Assembly (NCBI GenBank): GCA_049585195.1
Contig: JBAUZG010000078.1
Location: forward strand, 1-31,162
Direction of reading: 5' to 3'
Source of the DNA: KBS-96 sp049585195
GTDB lineage: Bacteria; Acidobacteriota; Terriglobia; Bryobacterales; Bryobacteraceae
DNA: 31,162 bases
Below, piece after piece: positions 7,468 through 15,188 of this stretch (position 1 is its first letter; the number at the start of each line of letters is the position of its first letter). A model generated the notes under the pieces. That model was not told where the DNA came from, did not search any database, and saw nothing but the letters and a program-made list of their open reading frames with translations. The translations under genes and the position numbers were made by a program.

Positions 7468-7846
7468 GGACGGTCTCCAAAACTCTTTCCAACTCTTCTC
7501 GCAACGTTTCCGGCCGGAACGGCTTTGTTACATAGCCGCGCGCTCCGAGCTCAATCATCTGTTGAACGCGGTTCTCAGTTCGATCCGTGGATACGACGAC
7601 CACCGGGATCGACCGAAGCTCGGGATCGGCTTCAAGAGACCGGACGAATTGCTCGCCATCCATTCTCGGCATGTTTATGTCGGATAGAATGACATCGGGT
7701 CGATGCGCGCGCAGGAGTTCCAAGGCCTCCTGCCCGTCGCCGGCCTCAATACAGCAGTTGATCTCCAAGCCTGACATGTCCAGGATACGGCGCACAAATG
7801 CGCGCATCGCCGGCGAGTCATCGACAATCATGATTGTGAATGACAT
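7454..7846 (-). CDS. cheY: CheY-like single-domain response regulator
   Basis: A 130-residue stand-alone receiver domain with all key residues: D9/D10 (MIVDDS) for Mg binding, phospho-acceptor D56 in LSDINMPRMDG, the switch S86/T87 (VVVSTD) and K108 (TKPF). As the only stand-alone receiver in the che operon it should carry the CheA signal to an output, and CheX encoded just downstream should dephosphorylate it. Whether the output is the flagellar switch is unknown because no motility gene is in view. It overlaps cheD upstream by 19 bases and cheX downstream by 14. Confidence 0.94.
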   Translation of the reverse strand: MSFTIMIVDDSPAMRAFVRRILDMSGLEINCCIEAGDGQEALELLRAHRPDVILSDINMPRMDGEQFVRSLEADPELRSIPVVVVSTDRTENRVQQMIELGARGYVTKPFRPETLREELERVLETVHEHS

Positions 7847-8361
7847 TCACTCACTCCTTTCTTTGCGGGAGCGTTCTTCAAAAGTTCCTGTTCAGGCTCC
7901 TCCGCTCTTCGCAACAACACCTTTCCTGTGTTAACTTCCAAGCGAACCGTCCTCGAGGCGTTACCCCCGACATCCTCGGCTTGCAGCAAAACACCGGCTT
8001 TCCAGAGTATTTTTCTGAGCGCCATATGATTGCGTTGGCCGATGTTAAAGGTTCCTTCCCGATCGAGGACTTGCGCACCTCCGACAGCGGTAACCACCAA
8101 GCGGCGTTTCTCGGCGCCTAGCCGGTAGGCACTATGAAACAGCCGTGGAATTCCCGTGTCGGCAAACATATACGGATTCCGGTCCGCTTTCTCGAGATCG
8201 AGCGACGACTCGGGCAGCATGTAGTGAAGCAGGCCGCCTACTTTCGCGACCGGATCATGGATCAACAACCCAATGCAGGATCCAAGCGCATAAGTGACAA
8301 GCACAGCATTCTCGTCATTGCTGACCTGGCAGTCAGCCACGCCCACCACAGAGAGACTCAT
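7828..8361 (-). CDS. cheD: Chemoreceptor glutamine deamidase CheD
   Basis: A 177-residue enzyme that deamidates glutamines on chemoreceptors. The catalytic triad of the family is visible: T23 and C29 in VTYALGSCIGL and H46 in GGLLHYMLP. AVGGAQVL and NIGQRN follow as in other CheD proteins. The C-terminal 30 residues are a charged tail. The ATG overlaps the cheR stop as ATGA (8358-8361). In many bacteria CheD activity is held by CheC; here only CheX is encoded nearby. Confidence 0.94.
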   Translation of the reverse strand: MSLSVVGVADCQVSNDENAVLVTYALGSCIGLLIHDPVAKVGGLLHYMLPESSLDLEKADRNPYMFADTGIPRLFHSAYRLGAEKRRLVVTAVGGAQVLDREGTFNIGQRNHMALRKILWKAGVLLQAEDVGGNASRTVRLEVNTGKVLLRRAEEPEQELLKNAPAKKGVSECHSQS

Positions 8362-9242
8362 TTCGGAAGCCTGCCCGCTCGCGAGGAACCCGCCCCATTT
8401 CCGGCCTTCCTATAAACAGCCGGCTGAACGTACTGAAGCGGATGGTTGATTCGATTTAAGCTCTCCGCGTGTCCGATTAAAAGGTAGCCTCCAGGTTCGA
8501 GGTGGTCGGCGAGCCGGTTAACCAGCGATTCCTGCGTGACTTTATCGAAGTAAATCATGACATTACGGCAGAAAATGACTGGAAACAAACCCACTTGCGA
8601 GAACGTATCCATCAGATTAAGGCGGCGGAACTCCATCAGGTCGCGGACTTGCTTCTTTACCAGATACCAGCCCTTCCAATTCTCTGTTCCTCGCATGAGG
8701 AACGGGCGAAGTTCTTGGATAGGGAAGCCGGCGAAACGCTCTTCCGGGTAAGCCGCTCTTTGCGCGCCTGCCAGTACGCGAGTCGAAATATCGGTGGCTA
8801 GAATTCGAATCGACGGTGAGGACCGCCGGGCAAGATATTGCAAAAGGCAGAACGCGATGGAATAGGGTTCCTCGCCGGTCGAGCATGCGGCGCTCCAGAT
8901 GGCAATCTGATCGCGGTTCTGTAGCTGAGGCAGAACAGTGGACCGAAGGAAATCGAAATGAGCCGGCTCCCGAAAGAAACTCGTATGGTTCGTGGTGAGG
9001 GCGTCGATCATCGCGGTCAAGGCTTCGCCGCTCCGATCGGCAAGAAGGTAATCGTAGTATTGCTGGAACGAGCTTAGCTTCAACGCACGCATCAGCTTGG
9101 CCAGTCTCGCCGAAACCAGTTGTTCTTTGCCTTCGCGTAATTCCAGACCGAACTGATCGTAAGCCAGGCGGCGTATCTGATCGAATTCGCGGGCGCTCAA
9201 GCGCGGAACAAACGCCGGGGCGAGTTCCGATTCGCTGGTCAC
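8358..9242 (-). CDS. cheR: Chemoreceptor glutamate methyltransferase CheR
   Basis: A 294-residue SAM-dependent methyltransferase. The N-terminal helical domain (about 15-90) ends in TTNHTSFFREPAHF, the conserved hinge. The Rossmann fold starts with the SAM-binding WSAACSTGEEPYSIA (116-130), followed by ILATDIS and VIFCRNVMIYFD. The C-terminus, GHAESLNRINHPLQYVQPAVYRK, is typical. The start is GTG at 9240-9242, overlapping the cheA stop as GTGA. CheR and CheB together set receptor methylation, giving adaptation. The last 15 residues are basic and glycine-rich, with no visible pentapeptide-binding extension. Confidence 0.95.
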   Translation of the reverse strand: MTSESELAPAFVPRLSAREFDQIRRLAYDQFGLELREGKEQLVSARLAKLMRALKLSSFQQYYDYLLADRSGEALTAMIDALTTNHTSFFREPAHFDFLRSTVLPQLQNRDQIAIWSAACSTGEEPYSIAFCLLQYLARRSSPSIRILATDISTRVLAGAQRAAYPEERFAGFPIQELRPFLMRGTENWKGWYLVKKQVRDLMEFRRLNLMDTFSQVGLFPVIFCRNVMIYFDKVTQESLVNRLADHLEPGGYLLIGHAESLNRINHPLQYVQPAVYRKAGNGAGSSRAGRLPK

Positions 9243-11326
9243 TTGCGCTTCCCCCTATAAATTCCATGGAGATCGAGAATGAGGCCGACTCTTCCATCGC
9301 CGAGAATGGCGCATCCGGCGATTCCAGTGATGTTCTTGAGCATTTCGCCCAAGCTCTTGATTACGACCTCCTGCTTACCGATCAAATCGTCGACTAGCAG
9401 GCAAAACTGTTTTCCCTCGCAGTCGGCGACAACCAGGAGGCCGTCGCAGATGTTTTCGCTGCGGGCCTTCACGCCAAAGCGTTGATACAGACGAACGATT
9501 GGTAGCAGCCGGCCCCTGATTAGAGCCATCTCGTCGCGTCCCTGAACAGAGGAAAGGAGGTCTTCCGTGGGCCTGATCATTTCCTTCACGTCAAAGATCG
9601 GGACGATATAGCGGTGGCCGCCGACGGCCACAACGAGCCCCTCGATGATGGCAAGAGTGAGCGGCAGATTGAGAAGAAACTTCGTGCCTTTTCCGGCGGT
9701 CGATTGAATGTCGATGCGGCCGCGAAGCTTCTGAACGTTCTTGCGAACCACATCCATTCCGACTCCCCGCCCAGAGATATCGCTGATTTGATCGGCCGTT
9801 GAAAAGCCAGGCTCGAAAATCAGATGGAAGATGTCGTTTTCCGAAAGCTGCGGCCCGTCCTGAACAAGGCCACGTTGTTGTGCTTTCTTTAGGATTTTTG
9901 CCTTATCGAGGCCTCTTCCGTCGTCGGAAATTTCGACCACGATCTGGCCCGCTTGATGATAGGCAGCCAGCCGAATCCGGGCTGTCGATGATTTCCCGGC
10001 CGCTTCCCGTTCCGCGGGTGACTCGATGCCATGGTCAATTGCGTTTCGCACCATGTGAAGCATCGGATCGGAAAGTTCTTCGGCGATATTTTTGTCGACT
10101 TCCGTTTCCTCGCCGTTGGTTTCGAGTTCAACAATCTTGCCTGTCTTACGGGACAGGTCCCGGACCATTCTCGCCGTGCGCTGAAAAAGCTGTCCCATGG
10201 GTATCATCCGCATGCCCATCGTCGTTCTTTGCACGTCGGCAGTGATCCGCGCAAGTTGCGAGAGATCGGCCAGGAGCCGTGGATTCTGCAGAGCCATCAG
10301 GGACGGATTGTTGCGAATTAGCGACTGAGCGATCACCAGCTCGCCGACCATATCCATGAGGGAATCGAGTTTTATGGTCTCGACTCTGACGGAGAAGTTA
10401 TCAGCAGCTTTGGCCGATTTGCCGGACGAGCGCGTTTCGCTCGCGATCGTGGAGCTAACCCCTGGCGCTGGCTCGGTTTGCGTCACGGGCGGTTTCTCCG
10501 TTCTGGGCCGATTTCCGGGTTGTGACGGGGCGCTTACCAACTTCGTTGACGGAACGGGAGCTGATTCAATAGCCGCCTGCGAACTGTCTCCAGAAGATGC
10601 TTTTTGGATGCGGCTTAAAAGACTATCGGGTTTAGCCAGCGGCCTAGACCGTTCACCCGCTATTGCGGCTTCCACGCCATCCATTGCCTGCTTTAAATAG
10701 TCTGCGCTTTCAAGAACTACATCGACGACGCCCGTTGTGATGGTCAGTTTGGCGTTGCGAGCAAGATCGAGAAGCGTTTCAACCTCGTGAGCAACTTTCT
10801 GGATCGTGCTGAATTCGAGGAAGCCGGCAAGTCCCTTAATTGTGTGGAAACCTCGAAAGACGGAGTGGATCGTGTCTGTTGCACCCGGATCTTGTTCCAA
10901 AGTGAGCATCTGACCTTCGATCGACGAAAGATGCTCTCTGGATTCCATGATGAAGTCGGCTACCAGCTCAGGATCCTGCGCAAGAGGGTTGCTAGAAGCG
11001 AAGGGCGAATGTTCCGCAATCTGACGCGTCGAAGCCGCTTTGGCGTTCTCCGACTCGAGAACCTCTTGCAGGATCGTTAATCCCTGCCTAACGGTATTTT
11101 CGAGCGCAGCCGGATCCTTAGAGGCTCCGCCTTGGATGCTGTTCGCCAGATTTGAAGCAACGCTGGCAGTCTCCATGAAGCCATCTTTGCCGGCAAGTTC
11201 ACTCAATTGCTTAAGCGCTTCCGCAAGATTGCCCCCGGCGCCCCCAACAACGAGCTGGGTCGCCATACTGTTGATCTGGGCACGCAGTTGAACCTTGGGC
11301 TGCGCTTCAGAAGTTGTTTGAGACAT
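9239..11326 (-). CDS. cheA: Chemotaxis histidine kinase CheA with extra N-terminal module
   Basis: A 695-residue kinase. A canonical Hpt (P1) domain at about 119-225 has the phospho-accepting H161 in GFHTIKGLAGF. A Pro/Ser-rich linker (about 225-305) replaces a recognisable P2. The dimerisation domain (about 310-375), HATPase domain (about 376-550: VRNAIDHGIESP, DDGRGLD, GFSTADQISDISGRGVGMDVV) and a CheW-like P5 domain (about 555-690) follow. Before P1 is an unusual extension of about 118 residues; LKQLSELAGKDGF (38-50) aligns with HTIKGLAGFLEF of P1 but has Lys where His should be, suggesting a degenerate Hpt. ATG at 11324-11326 with GGAG nine bases ahead. It lies 36 bases after cheW, and every later junction overlaps. 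Confidence 0.95.
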   Translation of the reverse strand: MSQTTSEAQPKVQLRAQINSMATQLVVGGAGGNLAEALKQLSELAGKDGFMETASVASNLANSIQGGASKDPAALENTVRQGLTILQEVLESENAKAASTRQIAEHSPFASSNPLAQDPELVADFIMESREHLSSIEGQMLTLEQDPGATDTIHSVFRGFHTIKGLAGFLEFSTIQKVAHEVETLLDLARNAKLTITTGVVDVVLESADYLKQAMDGVEAAIAGERSRPLAKPDSLLSRIQKASSGDSSQAAIESAPVPSTKLVSAPSQPGNRPRTEKPPVTQTEPAPGVSSTIASETRSSGKSAKAADNFSVRVETIKLDSLMDMVGELVIAQSLIRNNPSLMALQNPRLLADLSQLARITADVQRTTMGMRMIPMGQLFQRTARMVRDLSRKTGKIVELETNGEETEVDKNIAEELSDPMLHMVRNAIDHGIESPAEREAAGKSSTARIRLAAYHQAGQIVVEISDDGRGLDKAKILKKAQQRGLVQDGPQLSENDIFHLIFEPGFSTADQISDISGRGVGMDVVRKNVQKLRGRIDIQSTAGKGTKFLLNLPLTLAIIEGLVVAVGGHRYIVPIFDVKEMIRPTEDLLSSVQGRDEMALIRGRLLPIVRLYQRFGVKARSENICDGLLVVADCEGKQFCLLVDDLIGKQEVVIKSLGEMLKNITGIAGCAILGDGRVGLILDLHGIYRGKRK

Positions 11327-11362
11327 GTCGTCTGGCTCCGGCCTGGGCTCCCGCTTTGCTTT

Positions 11363-11884
11363 CTACCGCACCAAAGCGTTTAAACCCTGGAGTTCCTGCG
11401 TGTTCAAGACCTGGTCGATATCGAGAAGGATCTTCACTTTGCCTTTTGTCTTTGCCATTCCAAGAAGGTAGGGGGTTGCGACACCATGACCGAAATCGGG
11501 AGTATCTTCGATATCGGCCGTGCCCAGATTCAAAACTTCGGCAACACCGTCCACGATAGTTCCCATGAGCACCTGGCTGTTCTCATGCTGAACCTGGACT
11601 ACGATGATGCAGGTGCGGGGGGTGTATTCCGCTTCGGGCAATCCGAACTTGAGCCGCAGGTCAATGACGGGAATTACCTTACCTCGAAGATTGATGACGC
11701 CTTTCACATAGGTGGGAGTATGCGGGACGGCTGTGATGTCCTGAATACCCATGATTTCTCGCACCGTGAGAACGCGAGTTCCGAATTCCTCGCGGCCAAG
11801 CTGGAAAATGAGGTATTTACCGGTCCGGTCCTTTTTGCCAAGAGCCGGCCCGTCTTGCTCCGGCGCAGTGATCGTTGATTGCAT
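11363..11884 (-). CDS. cheW: Chemotaxis coupling protein CheW
   Basis: A 173-residue CheW-domain protein linking chemoreceptors to CheA. The domain spans about residues 22-165: YLIFQLGREEFGTRVLTVREIM, TPTYVKGVINLRGKVIPVIDLRLKFGL (the most conserved stretch) and GTIVDGVAEVLNL. The frame is open 16 codons further upstream, but the ATG at 11882-11884 has AAGGA seven bases ahead and fits the family, so it is used. It is the first gene of the che operon (cheW-A-R-D-Y-X-B), which should be transcribed from the gap before lpxC. Confidence 0.94.
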   Translation of the reverse strand: MQSTITAPEQDGPALGKKDRTGKYLIFQLGREEFGTRVLTVREIMGIQDITAVPHTPTYVKGVINLRGKVIPVIDLRLKFGLPEAEYTPRTCIIVVQVQHENSQVLMGTIVDGVAEVLNLGTADIEDTPDFGHGVATPYLLGMAKTKGKVKILLDIDQVLNTQELQGLNALVR

Positions 11885-11961
11885 GCCTATCCTTTCAGCT
11901 CTCTTAGAGTGGGCGATTCGGCCGTCCGGCATTCGTACGGCGGGCCTGAGCCTCGTTGTAT

Positions 11962-11989
11962 GTATCGGGCTTTTTGGTTCGAAAGATTA
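11962..11989 (-). promoter_or_regulatory. Possible sigma-28-like promoter for the che operon
   Basis: Minus strand: TAATCTTT (11982-11989), 12 bases, then CCCGATAC (11962-11969). The enterobacterial FliA consensus is TAAAGTTT-N11-GCCGATAA; six of eight bases match in each box, and the spacer is one base longer. It lies about 78 bases before the cheW ATG. Consensus borrowed from distant bacteria, so weak. Confidence 0.25.
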
Positions 11990-12093
11990 AGGCCATGCTG
12001 CGAAAAACGTACTCCCTGAGCCTGGAACTCGAAGACAGGCTTCCGGAACCACATTCGCCACGGCGGGCTGTTCGAGGGCGAATCAATCCGGCT

Positions 12094-12160
12094 TTGTGAG
12101 GCAAAAAAGCCACGCGGCGCCCGTGCGCAGCCTGTAAACTGTGGCTTTTTTGCCTCACAA
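12094..12160. terminator. Perfect 20-bp inverted repeat, bidirectional terminator-like
   Basis: Bases 12094-12113 and 12141-12160 are exact reverse complements separated by 27 bases. Each arm contains GAGGC-A6-GCCAC or its complement, so on either strand the RNA would fold a GCCAC/GTGGC stem followed by six U, the layout of a bidirectional intrinsic terminator. It lies between the divergent che operon and lpxC, downstream of no annotated gene, so its role may be insulation or attenuation rather than normal termination. The structure is certain; the function is inferred. Confidence 0.6.
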
Positions 12161-12191
12161 TACGGACTCTATCTCCCTTACAATCAATTAC

Positions 12192-12220
12192 TTACAATTT
12201 CCACGCACGACTGGTATTCT
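12192..12220 (+). promoter_or_regulatory. Candidate lpxC promoter
   Basis: TTACAA (12192-12197) and TATTCT (12215-12220) are separated by exactly 17 bases, a fair sigma-70 match. The start point would fall at about 12225-12227, essentially on the first candidate lpxC ATG. A TACAAT at 12193-12198 is an alternative -10 that would leave a leader of about 20 bases. Confidence 0.35.
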
Positions 12221-12224
12221 GGCA

Positions 12225-13100
12225 ATGTTCTCTTCTATGCGCTATGAAACTTCGGTGCGCCGGCCGACGGAGGTTAGTGGCGTAGGCCTTCACAGCGGCG
12301 CAACGGTCCGAATGCGGATCGCGCCGGCACCGGCCGGAACAGGAATTGTATTCGTACGGACAGACCTGAACGATTACCGTGTACCCGCAAGCTGGCAATA
12401 TGTCGCGCGGGTCAGCTACGCGACGAGTTTGATGCGAAACAGCGTGCTGATCTCAACGACCGAGCATCTGCTGAGCGTTTTCTACAGCATGGGTATCGAC
12501 AACGCGACGGTCGAGCTGGATAATCTCGAGGTACCCATTCTAGACGGCAGCGGCGCTCCATTTATAGAGCTATTGCAGGAAGCCGGCATCGAATACACGC
12601 GGCGGCAAAGGCGTTACTTACGGCTGACCAAGCCTGTCCGTGTAGAGACAAATGGCAAGAGCGTGGCAATCCTGCCCTCGGATCGCTTCGAATTGTCGTG
12701 CCATGTGTTTTACGATCACCCGCTAGTCGGCGAGCAGCAGCTCAAACTGGAAGTGACACCCGAGACTTATGCGAAAGAGATTGCCCCGGCGCGGACTTTC
12801 GGTTTCGAATACGAACTGGACTCAATGCGCGACATGGGGCTGATCCGCGGGGCGTCAGTGGACAACGCGGTTTGCTTCACGCGCGCGGCGGTTGCCAATC
12901 CGGGCGGACTTCGTTTCGCGGACGAGCCCTGCCGTCATAAAGCGCTGGACCTGATTGGAGATCTGGCGTTGATCGGGAGACCGCTGCTCGGTGAACTAAT
13001 TGCGGAGAAGGCTGGCCATGCGATGCATGTTCAGCTTGTGAATCGCCTGATGTCGGATTCGAGTCTCTATGAGATAGTGACATACGGGAAAGCTGCCTAG
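12225..13100 (+). CDS. lpxC: UDP-3-O-acyl-N-acetylglucosamine deacetylase LpxC
   Basis: A 291-residue zinc deacetylase catalysing the committed step of lipid A synthesis; its presence implies an outer membrane. GVGLHSG (19-25) is the N-terminal signature. Zinc ligands are H81 (STTEHLLS, with general base E80), H238 and D242 (HKALDLIGDLALIG), and H265 (AGHAMHVQ) is the catalytic histidine. The frame is open to a GTG at 12141, but that codon is in the right arm of the inverted repeat and adds a non-family extension. ATG at 12225 or at 12237 (MRYETSVRRPTE) fits the E. coli start; neither has a clear ribosome binding site. pgsA follows after 50 bases. Confidence 0.96.
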   Translation: MFSSMRYETSVRRPTEVSGVGLHSGATVRMRIAPAPAGTGIVFVRTDLNDYRVPASWQYVARVSYATSLMRNSVLISTTEHLLSVFYSMGIDNATVELDNLEVPILDGSGAPFIELLQEAGIEYTRRQRRYLRLTKPVRVETNGKSVAILPSDRFELSCHVFYDHPLVGEQQLKLEVTPETYAKEIAPARTFGFEYELDSMRDMGLIRGASVDNAVCFTRAAVANPGGLRFADEPCRHKALDLIGDLALIGRPLLGELIAEKAGHAMHVQLVNRLMSDSSLYEIVTYGKAA

Positions 13101-13150
13101 CGAAGCAGCCGGCACGCCGCGCGATATAAAACGAGCCTTCTATTAGCCAT

Positions 13151-13750
13151 TTGACCCGTTCCTTAACGCCGTCTATCCCCGCTTTGGGCCAACTCCCCAA
13201 TCTGTTTTCCGCACTTCGCCTGCTTGCCGCGCCACTGGTTGTCTGGCTAATCTACTCAAAACGTTTCGAACTGGCGTTATTTCTTACGGTTCCGATCGGC
13301 CTCTCCGATTGGGCCGATGGATATCTTGCGCGGCGGCTCGGAAACGTTAGCCGGCTCGGAACCTATCTCGATCCCGCGGCCGACAAGGTGTTGCTAGTCG
13401 CCGCGTTTGTTACTCTCGGGACGATCGGCGCAATCCCGTCAGCGCTCGTGATGCTGGTGCTGGGGCGGGATGTCGTCATCGTGGCCGGGGTGGTTTTGCT
13501 GTGGAAATTGCGCGGGAGAAAGGAGTTCACTCCGCTCGGAATCGGGAAAATTAGCACGGTTTTTCAGATCATGACGGTTCTCGTTGTTCTGGTGTCCTTG
13601 GTTGCACCGTTGCGGTTAATCCAGAACGTCCGGTTGGTTTGTTTCTATGTCACGGCCTTGTTTACAATCTCGAGCGGCATCGCCTACGTCGGCAAGGGGA
13701 TTCGCATGGCCGATAGCCGGACGGCGGGTTCTGCTCAGAATAGTCCGTAA
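13151..13750 (+). CDS. pgsA: CDP-diacylglycerol-glycerol-3-phosphate 3-phosphatidyltransferase
   Basis: A 199-residue integral membrane enzyme that makes phosphatidylglycerophosphate from CDP-diacylglycerol and glycerol-3-phosphate. It has the full CDP-alcohol phosphotransferase motif D53-x2-D56-G57-x2-A60-R61-x8-G70-x3-D74-x3-D78, and the N-terminal LPNLFSALRLLAAPLVVWLI typical of PgsA. Four to six membrane helices are evident. Other CDP-alcohol transferases share the motif, but length and N-terminus favour PgsA. The TTG at 13151 is the likely start, with no good ribosome binding site; a TTG at 13184 is possible. It lies 50 bases after lpxC, probably in one transcript, so lipid A and phospholipid synthesis would be coupled. 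Confidence 0.88.
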   Translation: MTRSLTPSIPALGQLPNLFSALRLLAAPLVVWLIYSKRFELALFLTVPIGLSDWADGYLARRLGNVSRLGTYLDPAADKVLLVAAFVTLGTIGAIPSALVMLVLGRDVVIVAGVVLLWKLRGRKEFTPLGIGKISTVFQIMTVLVVLVSLVAPLRLIQNVRLVCFYVTALFTISSGIAYVGKGIRMADSRTAGSAQNSP

Positions 13751-13802
13751 GTAACGAAGCGGAATCAGGGACGATCGTACAAATGGGATGGGAGCGAGAA
13801 TC

Positions 13803-13843
13803 CCGCAAAGCGCAAAGGGCGATTGCGGCCCGTTTTGCGCGGG
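13803..13843. terminator. Stem-loop between pgsA and PH-like gene
   Basis: CGCAAAGGGC (13811-13820) pairs with GCCC-GT-TTTGCG (13828-13839, two-base bulge), and the flanking CCCG (13803-13806) and CGGG (13840-13843) can extend the stem. There is no T-run after it, so efficient intrinsic termination is doubtful; it may instead protect or separate transcripts. Confidence 0.35.
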
Positions 13844-13897
13844 TAAACATAAAGACAAACGATTGACGCAATCAGAGACGCGGAGTAGCCTGTAGCT

Positions 13898-14479
13898 ATG
13901 GAGCCGAATGAGGAAGTTTACGCGCCGTCACGGCTGTATGCCCGTGCCGGATGGTTTGGCGTAGCCGGCGCCGCCGTCTGTATCGTTTGCGGCTTGCGCG
14001 CTCCATTCGCTTTCATCCCCGCATTTTTTTGCTGCGTTACGTCAGCCTGCCTCTTCCTTCTAGCCTCCCGGCCCCAAATTGTAACCGAAGAGTCCCAACT
14101 TGTGGTGGGAGGACGGACCATCGCTTGGCGCGAAATCCGCGAAGTGAACTCAACCCACCTCGTTTCCCCGCTAGTTTTACGGCTGAAGCTTACAAACAGC
14201 CGGAAGAAGCTTTTGATTTTTCCTGGAGAACCAGAGAAAATCAGCAAACTCCTCTATCAGATCAGGCGCAGTTCCACGCTGGCTACATTTGATGGCGTTT
14301 CGTACAAGGATTACTGGACCTGGTCGTCGATGGGTATCCTGCGGGGCAATCACCCAGCTGCCGACCAGCCGGTCCGCATGATTAGCCAGGAAGACGAAGA
14401 AGAGATCGAACGGCTTTACCGACAGCTCAAATCCGTCGGGCGCCTTGATTCCCGGTCATCAGATTCAGAAAAGCCTTAA
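13898..14479 (+). CDS. Membrane protein with PH-like cytoplasmic domain (hypothetical)
   Basis: A 193-residue protein I cannot assign to a named family with confidence. Residues about 17-57 form a hydrophobic hairpin of two membrane helices (GWFGVAGAAVCIVCGLRA and AFIPAFFCCVTSACLFLLA). This is followed by a beta-rich segment, IVTEESQLVVGGRTIAWREIREVNS and VLRLKLTNSRKKLLIFPGE, which resembles bacterial PH-like domains on short membrane hairpins, with the WREI pattern typical of them. The C-terminus (EDEEEIERLYRQLKSVGR) is a charged helix. It sits between pgsA and a DUF218 gene on the same strand, 27 bases before the latter, suggesting an envelope role. Confidence 0.7.
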   Translation: MEPNEEVYAPSRLYARAGWFGVAGAAVCIVCGLRAPFAFIPAFFCCVTSACLFLLASRPQIVTEESQLVVGGRTIAWREIREVNSTHLVSPLVLRLKLTNSRKKLLIFPGEPEKISKLLYQIRRSSTLATFDGVSYKDYWTWSSMGILRGNHPAADQPVRMISQEDEEEIERLYRQLKSVGRLDSRSSDSEKP

Positions 14480-14506
14480 CTTGACCCGAGGATGCCTTAG
14501 CCAGGA

Positions 14507-15121
14507 ATGAAAGGAAGTCCTGGCCGTATTTGGAAACGTCCCGGTGTTGTCGTTTCCCTTGCTGCTCTTGCTATTGCAGCAGCACTTTTAACCTTCCACA
14601 TTCAAATCCTAACGGCGGCAGGCGACGACTTGGTGCTGGATCAGGCTCCCCGGAAATCCGACATAGTTGTTGTGCTGGCGGGAGATCAGTACGGCAACCG
14701 CGTTTTGAAAGCCGGCGAACTGGTAAAAGCTGGTTGGGCGCCATATGCGTTAGTCAGTGGAACTCCCGTCCTATTGGCGAACGAAGCCGATCTGAACATC
14801 GCGTTCGCGGTGGCGAAGGGATACCCAGCGAGATATTTTCGCCCATTCGAGGGCGATACGGATTCAACCCGCGACGAAACGTGCCTGATTGCGCGGGAAC
14901 TCCGGCGCCGGGGCATTCGATCGGTTCTTTTGGTCACAAATAATTACCACACGCGACGGGCAGGCGCTCTCATGAAAAAGGCCGCTCCGTTTCTGACGAT
15001 TGTTACAGTCGCGGCTCCCGACAGGTATTTCACCCCGAATGGCTGGTGGAAAACACGAGGGGGCCAGCGAATCTTTCTGTATGAATGGCTAAAGACCTTT
15101 TCCGCTTGGGTGGGCAATTAA
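14507..15121 (+). CDS. YdcF/SanA-like DUF218 domain protein
   Basis: A 204-residue protein with one N-terminal membrane helix (VVVSLAALAIAAALLTFHI, about 14-32), followed by a DUF218 domain: SDIVVVLAGDQYGNRVLKAGELVKAGWAPYALVSG, then RDETCLIARELRRRGIRSVLLVTNNYHTRRA. The Asp in VVLAGD and the VTNNYHTRRA segment are the conserved positions of this family. DUF218 proteins (SanA, YdcF, ElyC) are linked to envelope integrity and polyprenyl-phosphate metabolism, but the exact reaction is unclear. The neighbourhood (lpxC, pgsA, ABC exporter) supports an envelope role. The C-terminal FLYEWLKTFSAWVGN is likely membrane-proximal. Confidence 0.85.
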   Translation: MKGSPGRIWKRPGVVVSLAALAIAAALLTFHIQILTAAGDDLVLDQAPRKSDIVVVLAGDQYGNRVLKAGELVKAGWAPYALVSGTPVLLANEADLNIAFAVAKGYPARYFRPFEGDTDSTRDETCLIARELRRRGIRSVLLVTNNYHTRRAGALMKKAAPFLTIVTVAAPDRYFTPNGWWKTRGGQRIFLYEWLKTFSAWVGN

Positions 15122-15188
15122 GCCGATGCAGGCGTGGCATCTGGAAATCTGCATCCGTTCGTTTCGGCGAAAGTAGAGTGGAATAAGG

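Larger units (their letters stand above)
11885..12224. other. Divergent regulatory gap between che operon and lpxC
   Basis: 340 bases with no convincing gene. They contain a possible sigma-28-like che promoter (11962-11989, minus), a perfect 20-bp inverted repeat (12094-12160), and candidate lpxC promoter elements. A 34-codon frame at 11995-12099 ends inside the inverted repeat, but its ribosome binding site is weak and it lies over the putative che promoter. Confidence 0.6.

Noticed and set aside
11995..12099. 34-codon plus-strand frame ending in the inverted repeat
   Set aside because: Only AAGG two bases before the ATG, no hydrophobic or domain pattern, and it overlaps the putative che promoter; kept as a remote possibility because a terminator-like hairpin follows.
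12141..12224. 28-residue N-terminal extension of LpxC from the GTG at 12141
   Set aside because: The GTG lies in the right arm of the 20-bp inverted repeat and the added residues have no counterpart in LpxC.
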